From the NCBI GenBank assembly GCA_026874595.1, contig JAPPUL010000082.1, positions 374,001 to 438,000 of the forward strand: a stretch of DNA of 64,000 nucleotides. Reading direction: 5' to 3'. Origin of the DNA: Sipunculus nudus (lineage: Eukaryota; Annelida; Sipuncula; Golfingiida; Sipunculidae). The position numbers and the translations under genes are program-made. This document shows, in pieces, positions 26,765 to 36,502 of this stretch. The notes under the pieces are model-generated. The model made no database searches. It was not told the DNA's origin and saw nothing but the letters and a program-made list of their open reading frames with translations. How positions within the stretch are numbered: position 1 is the stretch's first letter; each line of letters begins with the position of its first letter.

Positions 26765-27823
26765 ATGAAGAGAAAAATACTTAATGGGCTACTTATATTA
26801 GTAGCTACATTGCTTTTAAGCATGCCATCGTATTCAATTGACCGGGTACGTTGGAAAATGCCTGTTGCGTTTAAATCTAGTTTACCGGCGCTTGGGACAC
26901 CTTCAAAATATGCTGCACAACAATTAAATAAGATAAGTGGTGGTAAGGTTAGGATTAGGATTTATGAACCCAAAAAACTACTTCCTCCATTTGAGATACT
27001 GGGTGCGGTAAGTAATAATAAAGTAAGTGCAGGCTATACATGGATAGGTTATGATGCAGGGACAGTTCCGGCACTACCTTTATTTGCAGCAGTTCCGTTT
27101 GGGCTTAAGCCTTGGGCATTTACAGCGTGGTATTATGAAGGGGGAGGACATGATATGTTACAAAGAGTATATGCAAATAAAGGTTATAAAGTACATGCTG
27201 AACTTTGTGGTATTATAGGGCCTGAGACTGCGGGTTGGTATAAAAAGCCAATAAAGAGCCTTCGGGACTATAAAGGTTTAAAGATACGTTTTGCAGGACT
27301 TGGCGGTAAAGTCATAGAAAAATTAGGAGCCTCCGTAAGCGTATTGCCTGGTGGAGAAATCTTTCAAGCTTTAGAAAAAGGGACAATAGACGCAACAGAG
27401 TTTTCCTTGCCGATAATAGATCAATTACTAGGTTTTAATAAAGTGGTTAAATATAACTTATTTCCCGGATGGCATCAACCGTTTACGGCATCCTATATGC
27501 TTATAAATAAAGGCAAATATAATAGACTTGGTGATGATACTAAAGCTTTAATTCGTAATGTTTGTATGGCAGCGACATTAAAAGGACTAAACGAGAGTGA
27601 ATATCAGCAAGGAGCGGTTATGGCAGGTTTTAAAAAGAAAGGGATAATTGCAAGGAAATTACCTAAGAATATTTTGCGCAAATTAAAAGACATAACAGAA
27701 GAAGTGATAGCAGAAGAGACAAGAAAGGACTCTGATTTTAAAAGAGTTTATGAGAGTCAGAAAAAATTCTTTAAAACCTATAGTCTTTGGGAAGATTTTG
27801 CCTATTTGCCACCTGATTTATAA
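26765..27823 (+). CDS. dctP: TRAP transporter substrate-binding protein
   Basis: This DctP-type periplasmic solute receptor has about 352 residues. The signal peptide spans about 1-24 (MKRKILNGLLILVATLLLS...). The mature protein shows family landmarks: KISGGKVRIRIYEPKKL, YKGLKIRFAGLGGKVIEKLGASV with the Arg that usually clamps a carboxylate, LPGGEIFQALEKGTIDATEF, and W-H-Q-P. The ligand is therefore probably an organic acid. I start at the ATG at 26765, 6 bp after TTGGAGAAT; a longer frame from 26729 lacks a ribosome-binding site. It leads the operon dctP-dctQ-dctM-thiolase-ligase-SDR. Confidence 0.93.
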   Translation: MKRKILNGLLILVATLLLSMPSYSIDRVRWKMPVAFKSSLPALGTPSKYAAQQLNKISGGKVRIRIYEPKKLLPPFEILGAVSNNKVSAGYTWIGYDAGTVPALPLFAAVPFGLKPWAFTAWYYEGGGHDMLQRVYANKGYKVHAELCGIIGPETAGWYKKPIKSLRDYKGLKIRFAGLGGKVIEKLGASVSVLPGGEIFQALEKGTIDATEFSLPIIDQLLGFNKVVKYNLFPGWHQPFTASYMLINKGKYNRLGDDTKALIRNVCMAATLKGLNESEYQQGAVMAGFKKKGIIARKLPKNILRKLKDITEEVIAEETRKDSDFKRVYESQKKFFKTYSLWEDFAYLPPDL

Positions 27824-27849
27824 TCGCTCTGATTTATAATCGCTTTATA

Positions 27850-27883
27850 GCTGTATGAGATTTGCTTATAGATCTCGTACAGC
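27850..27883 (+). terminator. Stable hairpin between dctP and dctQ
   Basis: GCTGTATGAGAT and ATCTCGTACAGC form a 12-bp stem with one G-U pair and a 10-nt loop. No U-run follows directly. A hairpin just after a binding-protein gene commonly protects the upstream mRNA or limits read-through, giving more receptor than permease. It could also be a weak terminator. Confidence 0.65.
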
Positions 27884-27961
27884 AATAAATTCTATTATTC
27901 TTTTTTAGATAAGAAGTTTTTTTTATTGGGGACTATTTAAAAAGGAATGAGATTGGATGAA

Positions 27962-27998
27962 ATATTTAGATATTTAGATATTTAGATATTTAGATATT
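27962..27998. repeat. 8-bp tandem repeat in the dctP-dctQ gap
   Basis: Four and a half copies of ATATTTAG lie about 40 bp upstream of dctQ. Confidence 0.85.
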
Positions 27999-28040
27999 GA
28001 ATAGAAAAGTTATTAAATTAATAAATTCTGGGTTTAAGAA

Positions 28041-28613
28041 ATGAGCAAAGAGCATGATATAAATATAAATGAACTTCCTGCAAAACATCTTGTAGTAAAA
28101 GACAATAAAACTTCCTCACATATAGATTCTGTTATTGATAAGATAGGCAAAGCAGCCTCATGGTTATGGTTATTGACGGCTTTAGTTATCATATGCAGTG
28201 TCATTTTGCGTTATATATTTGAAAGTGGTTTGGTTATGCTTGAAGAGCTGTCATGGTATTTGTATGGGATTTGTTGGTTGATTGGTCTTAGTTTTGCCTT
28301 TATAGATGATAGTCATGTACGTGTTGGGATACTATATGAAAACTTTTCGAATAAGAAAAAGCTATGGCTTGAAATTATAGGGAGTGTAATTTTATTGTTA
28401 CCGTTTTTATCGATAGTTTTGCTTGATTCAATACCATATTTTCTAGATTCCTATGTATCTAGCGAGCGCTCAGTATCTCCTGGAGGTCTTCCTTATAGAT
28501 GGCTAGTTAAATTATTTATCCCGCTATCGTTCTTTTTATTATTTGTAGCGGCGTTATCAAGGCTTTATAAATGCCTCTACACACTAAATGACAAGTCAAA
28601 CGGGGAGAAATAA
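28041..28613 (+). CDS. dctQ: TRAP transporter small permease subunit
   Basis: This 190-residue DctQ-type protein has an N-terminal cytoplasmic extension, then four membrane helices. It shows the usual MLEELSWYLYGICWLIGLSFAFIDDSHVRVGILYENFS loop. It partners the large permease in Na+-driven solute uptake. It ends 2 bp before dctM, so the two are translated together. Confidence 0.92.
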   Translation: MSKEHDININELPAKHLVVKDNKTSSHIDSVIDKIGKAASWLWLLTALVIICSVILRYIFESGLVMLEELSWYLYGICWLIGLSFAFIDDSHVRVGILYENFSNKKKLWLEIIGSVILLLPFLSIVLLDSIPYFLDSYVSSERSVSPGGLPYRWLVKLFIPLSFFLLFVAALSRLYKCLYTLNDKSNGEK

Positions 28614-28615
28614 GA

Positions 28616-29974
28616 ATGGGTCTTGAAGAAATCATGGTCATAGCCATGTTCTTAACTTTTATACTACTACTCTTAAGTGGCTATCCCGTAGCCTGGGTGC
28701 TGGCAGGCACAGCAGTTATTTTTGCAACTATAGGTCATATTCTGGTTGAGGGGTTTGGCAGTGAACTATGGTTTGCGTGGAATAGTAGTATAGAACTTGT
28801 TCCAGAACGCTTATGGGGCATTATAAACAAAGAAACATTAATTGCACTGCCAATGTTTATTCTTATGGGAATAATACTTAACAACTCAGGTATTGTTGAA
28901 AAGCTAATGGATAATGCAGTTAAATTGTTTGGGAATATAAGAGGGGGCTATGCTGTTACAGTTATATTCATAGGAGTTTTACTAGCAGCATCAACAGGGA
29001 TTGTTGGGGCTTCTGTTGTGTTATTAGGAATGCTAGCCTTACCAATAATGTTAAAGAATGGTTATAGCAAAACTTTATCCGTAGGAACTACTTGTTCAGC
29101 CGCAACATTAGGTATACTAATACCACCGTCTATTATGTTGGTATTAATGGCCGATCAAATATCAAATCCGAATGCATCTGTTGGGGATTTATTTATGGGA
29201 GCCTTCTTTCCCGGATTCTTATTGGCTGCTTTGTATACTGCTTATGTAATAATTTATGCATGGTTAAAACCAGAAGCGGCACCGGCTGTTGAGAGTGGCA
29301 AAATCTCACTAAAACTCATGTACAACATACTACTTGCTATAATACCTGCAGCTTTTCTTATTTTCATGGTACTCGGGTCTATTTTTTTTGGCATTGCAAC
29401 TCCAACAGAGGCCTCAGGAGTTGGTGTTGCGGGGGCTTTATTACTTGCTTTAATAAATAAAAAGCTTAATCTAAAAACTATTAAAGAATCATTATATCAA
29501 ACTTCAAAGACAACAGCCTTTATATTTGCAATATTTATTGGTGCAACAGCATTCTCTGTAGTTTTACGTGGTCTTGGAGGTGATGAGGTTATTGAGCAAG
29601 CAATATTAGGTCTTGAGCTTTCACCAATTAATGTTTTAGCATTTATATTGTTTACTACTTTTATACTTGGCTTTTTCTTAGATTGGGTAGAGCTAACTTT
29701 AATCATTCTGCCATTGGTCTCTCCTATCGTAGAAAGTTTAGGGTTTAATCTTACCTGGTTTGCAATATTATTTGCGATGTGCTTACAAACATCATTCATT
29801 ACGCCACCGGTTGGCTTTTCCTTATTTTATATAAAAGGAGTTTGCCCTGATCAGGTAACAATTACAGATATTTACAAAGGAGTTGTTCCGTTTATTGTCT
29901 TACAAGTATTAGCAATACTAATTGTTTTATATTATCCAATGATAGTAACTTGGCTACCATCTGTTACTTATTAA
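28616..29974 (+). CDS. dctM: TRAP transporter large permease subunit
   Basis: This 452-residue DctM protein (an ion-transporter superfamily member) has about 12 helices. It shows conserved elements: ALPMFILMGIILNNSGIVEKL, GVLLAASTGIVGASVVLLGMLALP, LGILIPPSIMLVLMADQ, TPTEASGVGVAGALLLAL and QTSFITPPVGFSLFYIKGV. It moves the solute using a Na+ gradient after delivery by DctP. The enzymes that follow 27 bp later suggest the solute is turned into a CoA ester. Confidence 0.95.
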   Translation: MGLEEIMVIAMFLTFILLLLSGYPVAWVLAGTAVIFATIGHILVEGFGSELWFAWNSSIELVPERLWGIINKETLIALPMFILMGIILNNSGIVEKLMDNAVKLFGNIRGGYAVTVIFIGVLLAASTGIVGASVVLLGMLALPIMLKNGYSKTLSVGTTCSAATLGILIPPSIMLVLMADQISNPNASVGDLFMGAFFPGFLLAALYTAYVIIYAWLKPEAAPAVESGKISLKLMYNILLAIIPAAFLIFMVLGSIFFGIATPTEASGVGVAGALLLALINKKLNLKTIKESLYQTSKTTAFIFAIFIGATAFSVVLRGLGGDEVIEQAILGLELSPINVLAFILFTTFILGFFLDWVELTLIILPLVSPIVESLGFNLTWFAILFAMCLQTSFITPPVGFSLFYIKGVCPDQVTITDIYKGVVPFIVLQVLAILIVLYYPMIVTWLPSVTY

Positions 29975-30001
29975 GTTATTTAAGTTATTTAAGGAGATTA
30001 A

Positions 30002-31156
30002 ATGAAAGCTCATATTATAGGATTTGGACATACTAAATTTGCAAGTCATAAAGATAAAGATTTAGAAGATTTAATTAAAGCAGTTGTAGAAGATGCATTA
30101 GAGGATGCGAGTGTAGATGCAAAAGACATTGATGAAATATTCCTTGGACATTTTAATGAAGGATTTGTAAATCAAGGTTTTACTTCTTCCCTTGTCATGC
30201 AAAATCAACCAGATTTTCGTTTCAAGCCGATACATCGTTTAGAAAATGCCTGTTCTTCTGGCAGCGCTGCTGTACAAGCTGGGGTTAGAGCGATACGAAG
30301 TGGAGAAGTTAGAAGGGCATTAGTTGTGGGGGTAGAAAAGATGACGAGTTCGACTAACCCTGGTGGGATTTTGGCAAGAGCCTCCTATGTAAAGGAAGAA
30401 GGAAAACTTGGAAGTTTTGCCGACGTATTTGCTTATATTGCAGATATTTACTTTAAAAAGCATGGTGATAAATCCGAAGCTTTAGCACTCATTGCAGAGA
30501 AAAATCACCAGAATGGTTTAAAAAATCCATATGCTCAGTTACAAAAAGACTTTGATTATAAGTTTTGTAGTAATATATCAGAGAAAAACCCAATAGTATC
30601 CGGAAGGCTAAAAAGAACTGACTGTGCTCCAATATCAGATGGAGCAGCTGCACTTGTATTGACGAATGAAAATTTGTCAAAAGGCTTGTCTCGCAAGGTT
30701 GAAGTTACAGCGACTGCACATGTTAATGATTATCTACCTATGAGCTTGCGTGATATGAGTAAGCTAGAAGGCTGTGCTATGGCATGGGAAAAGATATTCA
30801 ATAGTAGTGGGCTATCACTTTCTGATCTTGATTTAGTTGAGAGTCATGATTGTTTTACTGTTGCAGAGCTTATGCAATATGAAGCTATGGGCTTAACTTC
30901 TTTTGGATCTGGAGAGATTGCCATAAAAGAAGGCTGGACATACAAAGATGGTAAATTACCAGTTAATCCATCTGGCGGACTAAAAGCAAAAGGCCATCCT
31001 GTTGGGGCAACAGGAGTATCTATGCATGTAATGGTTGCAAAACAATTGTTAGGAGAGGCGGGAGCTATGCAAGTTAATAATGCCAGAAGAGGCGGGATAT
31101 ATAATATGGGAGGCTCTGGCGTTACTAGTTACACATCCATATTAACAAGAATTTAA
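30002..31156 (+). CDS. Thiolase-family acyl-CoA acetyltransferase (SCP2-type)
   Basis: This 384-residue thiolase fold enzyme has the nucleophilic Cys in LENACSSGSAAVQAG and the catalytic His motifs ESHDCFTVAE and KAKGHPVGATGVSMH. The HDCF variant (rather than NEAF) places it with SCP-x/SCP2-like thiolases, which act on unusual or branched acyl-CoAs and also include catalytically diverged members. It would cleave or form a 3-ketoacyl-CoA. It is the first enzyme gene behind the TRAP permease, and AAGGAG precedes the start. Confidence 0.9.
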   Translation: MKAHIIGFGHTKFASHKDKDLEDLIKAVVEDALEDASVDAKDIDEIFLGHFNEGFVNQGFTSSLVMQNQPDFRFKPIHRLENACSSGSAAVQAGVRAIRSGEVRRALVVGVEKMTSSTNPGGILARASYVKEEGKLGSFADVFAYIADIYFKKHGDKSEALALIAEKNHQNGLKNPYAQLQKDFDYKFCSNISEKNPIVSGRLKRTDCAPISDGAAALVLTNENLSKGLSRKVEVTATAHVNDYLPMSLRDMSKLEGCAMAWEKIFNSSGLSLSDLDLVESHDCFTVAELMQYEAMGLTSFGSGEIAIKEGWTYKDGKLPVNPSGGLKAKGHPVGATGVSMHVMVAKQLLGEAGAMQVNNARRGGIYNMGGSGVTSYTSILTRI

Positions 31157-31171
31157 CTTGAATTTGGAATT

Positions 31172-32716
31172 ATGACTTTAGATTCATTAATAAATCATCA
31201 CGCACAACACAATACAAAACATACTGCATTAATATTTGCTAATAAAAAATACACATGGCAAGACTTTGCAAAACTGGTAAATCAATTATCAAATGCTATG
31301 CTTTCATTTGGCATTAAAAAAGGTGATAAAGTTGCTATAATACTACCTAATTGTTTAGAATTAATAACGCTTTATTGGGCAACTATCTCTATTGGAGCGG
31401 TAATAGTACCACTTAGTCATTTATTGCAAAAAAGAGGTATAATTTCTTTATTACAAAACTCTGATTCTAAGATAGTTTTCCTAAAAAAAGATTCTTTTAA
31501 AAGTATTGCTAATGACTTATGCGAATTACCACTTGTTGAGAAATATGTACTAATAGACAGCAGTAAAGACAGCAATAAAGATAATAGCAATAAAGATAAT
31601 TATAAAGATAATTATAAAGATTTCATATTAAATGCAAAAGCCACTCCCCCAGCTACAGAAGGAGTCAAGGCAGAGGACTTATTCAATATAATATTCAGCA
31701 GCGGGACAACAGGAGTGCCTAAAGGGATAGAACATACTCACCAAGTACGAAGTAATTATTGTCTTTGTTTTGGTCTTGCGCTTCGGATGAGCCCAGAAAG
31801 CGTTGTCTTGCATAGCGGCTCTATAGTATTTAATGGTGCTTTTGTAGACTTGCTGCCATCATTTTATCTTGGGGCTACATATATATTACATGAGAGTTTT
31901 GAAGCGGAAGAAGTTATAGAATCGATTATGAAATATAAAGTAACGCATACGATAATGGTCCCCTCACAAATTGTTGCATTATTGGAAAGTCCTAATGCCA
32001 CTAAAGAAAACCTAAGTTCTCTTGAAATGCTTATGACTATTGGTGCTCCATTGATGCAAAAAGATAAAAATAAATTAATAAACTTGCTTCCTAATAGATT
32101 TTATGAATTATATGGTTTGACGGAAGGGTTTATTTCGATATTAGATAGAAAAGATGCGCCCAAAAAGCCAAAATCAGTTGGGACGCCGCCTGTTGGGTTT
32201 AAAACAAAGATAGTTGATAATAATGGGGAAGAGCTACCTTGTGGACAGACAGGAGAGATTATAGGTCGTGGTCCTGTAACTATGAATGGATATTACAAGA
32301 ACAAAGAACTAACTGAGAAAACGATTAAAGCTGGCTGGATTTATACAGGGGATTTAGGTTATCTTGATAAAGATGGTTTTTTATTTCTTGCAGGACGTAA
32401 AAAAGATATGATTATCTCTGGGGGTATAAACGTATATCCTGCTGATATTGAAGAAGTTATCAGCTCTCACAAAGGTGTTTTAGAATCTTGTGTGCTAGGA
32501 ATAGAGTCAGAAAAATGGGGAGAGGTACCTATAGCGTTTGTAATTTTAAAACGACTGATAAAAATAGATAAAGAGGAACTTCTGGATTGGGTTAATGAAA
32601 ATGTTGCCAGCAAATATCAAAGATTGCAAGATATTATATTTATAAAAGATATGCCACGCAATATAGCTGGGAAAATACTAAAACATGAATTAAAGAAGAT
32701 GTATAATGGAAATTAA
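31172..32716 (+). CDS. AMP-forming acyl-CoA synthetase/ligase
   Basis: This 514-residue ANL-superfamily enzyme shows P-loop SSGTTGVPKGIEHTH, YGLTEGF (A5), TGDLGYLDKDGFLFLAGRKKDMIISGG (A7/A8) and the catalytic Lys near the end (GKILKHELK). It activates a carboxylic acid with ATP and CoA. The substrate is probably the acid imported by the TRAP system. Residues about 134-148 are a low-complexity KDN(Y/S) repeat encoded by a tandem DNA repeat. It starts 15 bp after the thiolase and overlaps the SDR by 11 bp. Confidence 0.93.
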   Translation: MTLDSLINHHAQHNTKHTALIFANKKYTWQDFAKLVNQLSNAMLSFGIKKGDKVAIILPNCLELITLYWATISIGAVIVPLSHLLQKRGIISLLQNSDSKIVFLKKDSFKSIANDLCELPLVEKYVLIDSSKDSNKDNSNKDNYKDNYKDFILNAKATPPATEGVKAEDLFNIIFSSGTTGVPKGIEHTHQVRSNYCLCFGLALRMSPESVVLHSGSIVFNGAFVDLLPSFYLGATYILHESFEAEEVIESIMKYKVTHTIMVPSQIVALLESPNATKENLSSLEMLMTIGAPLMQKDKNKLINLLPNRFYELYGLTEGFISILDRKDAPKKPKSVGTPPVGFKTKIVDNNGEELPCGQTGEIIGRGPVTMNGYYKNKELTEKTIKAGWIYTGDLGYLDKDGFLFLAGRKKDMIISGGINVYPADIEEVISSHKGVLESCVLGIESEKWGEVPIAFVILKRLIKIDKEELLDWVNENVASKYQRLQDIIFIKDMPRNIAGKILKHELKKMYNGN

Positions 32717-33467
32717 AGACAATACATTTGTAATAACCGGAGCAGCACAAGGAATTGGATTTGGAATAGCTTCTTCTTTAGCATCCCAAGGAGCTAATAT
32801 TATTATAGCTGATATAAATGAGTCTGGATTAATTTATGCAAAAGATACACTTAGTAAAAAGAAAACAAATATAGAAACAATAGTAGCAGATGTAACGAAT
32901 GAAAAAGCTGTAGAAAAGATGTTTGCAACGGCTTTAGATAGATTTGGGAGGGTAAATGGGCTTATTAATAATGCAGGAGTTATTAAAGACGCTTTACTTA
33001 TTAAAGCTAAAGATAATAAGATATTAAATTATATGACACTAAAAGAGTGGCAAGAGGTAGTTGATATAAATTTAACTGGAGTATTTTTGTGTGGTCGCGA
33101 GGCATCAAAAACAATGATAAAAACTAAGACCCCTGGTGTTATAATAAATATATCTAGCGTATCAAAAGCAGGTAATATAGGGCAATCAAACTACTCAGCT
33201 ACGAAAGCCGGGGTATCGGCCTTAAGCGTGACTTGGGCAAAAGAACTATCTCGTTACAATATACGTGTTGCAACTATAGCTCCCGGAGTGTTTAAAACTA
33301 AACTCGTAGAATCTATGAAAAAAGAGGCGTATTTAAAACTAGTCTCAAATATTCCATTAAAACGTACTGGGGAGTTAGAAGAATTATCACAAGCTGTTAA
33401 TTTTATTATTAGTAATGATTACTTTTCGGGCAGAACGTTAGAGCTTGATGGCGGTTTGCGTTTATGA
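32706..33467 (+). CDS. Short-chain dehydrogenase/reductase (FabG-like)
   Basis: This 253-residue classical SDR has the cofactor motif TGAAQGIGFGIA (TGxxxGxG), NNAG, catalytic Ser in NISSVSKAGN, and Y-x3-K in YSATKAG, ending LELDGGLRL. It probably oxidises a 3-hydroxyacyl-CoA or reduces the keto form, linking the ligase to the thiolase. The start lies within the 3' end of the ligase gene (11 bp overlap), so it is translationally coupled. It is the last gene of the operon. Confidence 0.92.
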   Translation: MEIKDNTFVITGAAQGIGFGIASSLASQGANIIIADINESGLIYAKDTLSKKKTNIETIVADVTNEKAVEKMFATALDRFGRVNGLINNAGVIKDALLIKAKDNKILNYMTLKEWQEVVDINLTGVFLCGREASKTMIKTKTPGVIINISSVSKAGNIGQSNYSATKAGVSALSVTWAKELSRYNIRVATIAPGVFKTKLVESMKKEAYLKLVSNIPLKRTGELEELSQAVNFIISNDYFSGRTLELDGGLRL

Positions 33468-33727
33468 TATTTTATGATATATAGTAGATTAAAGTTAAGC
33501 CGAAAGCCATCCTCCTAAAGCCATCCTCCTCCTTCTGTACACATAAATGATTATGCTTGTTTTGAACTTGTCTATCTAATCTATACTTTCAAACTCCATT
33601 TTTTCATGAAGGTTAAATGCTTAGCAACTCTTGTCATTTCTTATCATTCAGTCCGGATTGCCTTCCAAGTTCTAAAGCGAAGCAATATTGCCTTTATCCA
33701 TTGTTTATTTACTCTTTTTACCTTTCA

Positions 33728-33970
33728 GTTTGTTAGCTCGGTTTGTTAGCTCGGTTTGTTAGCTCAGTTTGTTAGCTCAGTTTGTTAGCTCGGTTTGTTA
33801 GCTCGGTTTGTTAGCTCAGTTTGTTAGCTCGGTTTGTTAGCTCAGTTTGTTAGCTCAGTTTGTTAGCTCAGTTTGTTAGCTCGGTTTGTTAGCTCGGTTT
33901 GTCAGCTCAGTTTGTTAGCTCAGTTTGTTAGCTCGGTTTGTTAGCTCGGTTTGTCAGCTCAGTTTGTCAG
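33728..33970. repeat. 13-bp tandem array, 18.7 copies
   Basis: The unit is GTTTGTTAGCTCR, R being A or G. By eye there are 18 full units plus a partial one with perfect 13-bp spacing. Variation is confined to the last base and to T-to-C in GTTTGTCAGCTC (three late units). There are no spacers between units, so it is not CRISPR. It is the largest repeat in the window. Confidence 0.97.
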
Positions 33971-34082
33971 CAAGCGTATTGTTTTTAAGTAACTTTGCGT
34001 CTAATATATTTATACCTTCACACACAAAATATCTTAAGCAATTAGGGCTTGAGCAATTACAATAACTCTTATATCGTCTTCG

Positions 34083-34197
34083 TTATTGTTAACTTCGTTT
34101 TAACTTCGTTTTAACTTCGTTTTAACTTCGTTATTCTTAATTTCGTTTTCGTTAACTTCGTTTTCGTTAACTTCGTTTTCGTTAACTTCGTTATTGT
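34083..34197. repeat. Second array, 11- and 15-bp units
   Basis: Units of TTAACTTCGTT (11 bp, first half) change to TTAACTTCGTTTTCG (15 bp, second half), with one diverged unit (TTAATTTCG) between. It lies 70 bp from the 3' end of the chemoreceptor gene. Confidence 0.88.
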
Positions 34198-34268
34198 CTG
34201 AGATATCAAATTGTGAATATAATTCTCGCAGGTTAGTTTGAAACCAAATTTATATGATAGAGAAGCTC

Positions 34269-36278
34269 CTACCTAAGATCCTCCCTCTTATCAAGAGTTG
34301 TAAAGTCTACCCATACATCATCATATCCACGCGACAATACCTCAAACAATATATTTGCATTGCCTACTAATCCGTCTACTCGCTCTTTTGTTTGCTCCAG
34401 CATCTTTATTCCCTCCCTAACTCCTTCTTCTATCTTCTGTATTTGCTCTTTTATATCGAGTTTCCCCCTATCCCCTAATTCCATATTCTCCCGTCCGCTA
34501 AGCAATATCTCTATTAATTCTTTACTATCCTCTAAGCTCTTTGACATGCCATCTCGCATCAAAAACATACTCTCTAAAACCTCCTTCACATTCCTAAATA
34601 AATTTAATATCACCTCCCCTGTATCCCGCGTTATCTCCTCTGACGCTTTTATATCTACTATTATCTCATCAAGTGAACGTGATATCTCTTGTGAATTCTT
34701 TGCTGTGTTCTCCGCAAGCTTTCTTATCTCTTCCGATACCACCCCAAATCCACGCCCTGCTTCGCCTGCATGTGCTGCCTCTATTGCCGCATTCATAGCA
34801 AGTAAGTCTGTTTGTTCTGCTATCACGTTTATCACATTTATTAATTCATATATTACATGTGCTGATTCTGAGACTTTCTTTATTATGCTTACGGTATCTC
34901 GTATCTCCTTATCTACTACACTCGCTCCCTTGTAAAATTCATGTGACCTGTCAAGTTTATCACCTACAAGTGCTAATGTGCTTGCAAGTGATTTATATAC
35001 CCCCTCTGCAAGCCGCTTTGCTCCATAAAGAGAATCTACTCGCCTCGTTTCTCCTTCATAGGTTTTCTTTGTGTAATCTAATACCTTTATAAATGACTTC
35101 TCAAGTCCTATAAGTCCTGTATCTAGCTTCTTAAGAGAGTCTGAAATCTCCCCCGTTTCTACTACAACTCCTTTTAAAAGTCTATTTGTCTTTTCAAATA
35201 ATACCGTAAATGTTGTTCTTAGCTTCTCCCTTCCACCATAAAGTAATTTCATGTCGCTTGACATACTTGCCGCTTTAGTCAAAACATCACTAAATATATC
35301 CCTGACTTCATGAAAATTATACTTATGTTCCAAACTCCCATTCCTATAAACTGCTTCTATAAATCTCTTAACACCCTTTCTTTCCCCATTAACTCCACCC
35401 CCAACACCTTCTAAAGCATCTCCTACATCGATAAACTCCATATCCAAAAACCCACCCCGACTTTCCATAGCCACTTCGTTCAAGGACACTTTATTCTCTT
35501 TATAGCTTTTTAACATATAATTATATAAACTTATTAGAGAACTCTCTATCCGCCGCCGCCACAATATATAGAGTATAACAGGAACCAATATTAAAAATAC
35601 TAATACTACAAGTGCGCTACTTATTAAATATTTATACGACCTTATTACAAGACCCTCCAACGACTTGTCCAATTCATCCCCTTCAGCGTGTATTTTAGAT
35701 AAAGTAATACCTATTTCCTTAAGTCTATCCTCCTCTAAAGCTTCTAACGCTTTTCCCTCTTTGCCTTTGCTCTGCTTAAGTACATAGCCATTTATATCCT
35801 CTTGTAACTCTTTTGTATATTCATAGAGTAGTTTATAGCCTTGAAATACCTTTATAAAATCTTCTTCTCCCTCATATAGTCTATATATCCTACTTGTATA
35901 TTTTATAAGCTCCTTTATCCTTTGTTCTGTCAGAATATTTTCGTAAACCAAAATTAAAAGATCAAGGAGCTCCTCTTCATCTGCACTCTTATATATATTA
36001 TCAAAATCCCCTATCGTTCCTATGTAGTTTAAGGCGTTATCAAGATATTTTTTACTCAAAACCATATCTTTTGTATCCTTTGTTTTTGTGTATATACTAA
36101 ATGTTTCTATTGCCCTGTAAAGGCTTGACTCGTAGGACTTTTTTATCTCTTTATATAATAGCAGTGTTTTATATGTTGTTAACATATAATATGTTGCGTA
36201 GATAAGAATAGATGCAAGCACCACACTAAATACGTTTAGAAAAATAAATGGCAGTTTTGACTTTAAAAGTCTTGGCAC
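34269..36278 (-). CDS. Methyl-accepting chemotaxis protein
   Basis: This 669-residue chemoreceptor has TM1 at about 9-33, a helical periplasmic sensor (about 34-215, probably a four-helix-bundle type) and TM2 at about 216-238 followed by basic residues. The cytoplasmic domain has the hairpin signature [40 protein letters not shown] low-complexity [12 protein letters not shown] insert lies in the linker after TM2. It would signal to CheA/CheW for flagellar control. It stands alone; no che genes are near. Confidence 0.95.
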   Translation of the reverse strand: MPRLLKSKLPFIFLNVFSVVLASILIYATYYMLTTYKTLLLYKEIKKSYESSLYRAIETFSIYTKTKDTKDMVLSKKYLDNALNYIGTIGDFDNIYKSADEEELLDLLILVYENILTEQRIKELIKYTSRIYRLYEGEEDFIKVFQGYKLLYEYTKELQEDINGYVLKQSKGKEGKALEALEEDRLKEIGITLSKIHAEGDELDKSLEGLVIRSYKYLISSALVVLVFLILVPVILYILWRRRIESSLISLYNYMLKSYKENKVSLNEVAMESRGGFLDMEFIDVGDALEGVGGGVNGERKGVKRFIEAVYRNGSLEHKYNFHEVRDIFSDVLTKAASMSSDMKLLYGGREKLRTTFTVLFEKTNRLLKGVVVETGEISDSLKKLDTGLIGLEKSFIKVLDYTKKTYEGETRRVDSLYGAKRLAEGVYKSLASTLALVGDKLDRSHEFYKGASVVDKEIRDTVSIIKKVSESAHVIYELINVINVIAEQTDLLAMNAAIEAAHAGEAGRGFGVVSEEIRKLAENTAKNSQEISRSLDEIIVDIKASEEITRDTGEVILNLFRNVKEVLESMFLMRDGMSKSLEDSKELIEILLSGRENMELGDRGKLDIKEQIQKIEEGVREGIKMLEQTKERVDGLVGNANILFEVLSRGYDDVWVDFTTLDKREDLR

Positions 36279-36470
36279 TTTTATAAAACCTCTTCCTTAT
36301 ATTAAACTTTAACTATAGATTCTTTAGTTATTTAAATCTCCCTTTATAACTTAAAACACAAGACCTTTAAAAAAAGTTTACACCATTTAAAATACTGACT
36401 TGATTATTAATCTAGTTTTGTTACTTTTGTTACTATTAATCATTATCTAATTGGTTTTCTATATCATATT

Positions 36471-36492
36471 GCATAATGCATAATGCATAATG
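36471..36492. repeat. 7-bp tandem repeat before the reductase gene
   Basis: Three copies of GCATAAT lie 10 bp upstream of the start at 36503, where a ribosome-binding site would normally be. Confidence 0.8.
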
Positions 36493-36502
36493 CCCAAATA
36501 TC

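Larger units (their letters stand above)
33468..34268. other. 800-bp convergent gap filled by tandem arrays
   Basis: This gap lies between the 3' ends of the SDR (+) and the chemoreceptor (-), so no promoter is required here. The first 260 bp show only a short AAAGCCATCCTCCT duplication near 33505-33530. The remainder is mostly two arrays, described separately. No ORF is supported. Confidence 0.6.

Noticed and set aside
33728-33970. CRISPR array
   Set aside because: The 13-bp units are directly adjacent with no unique spacers, and no cas gene is near. It is a simple tandem repeat.
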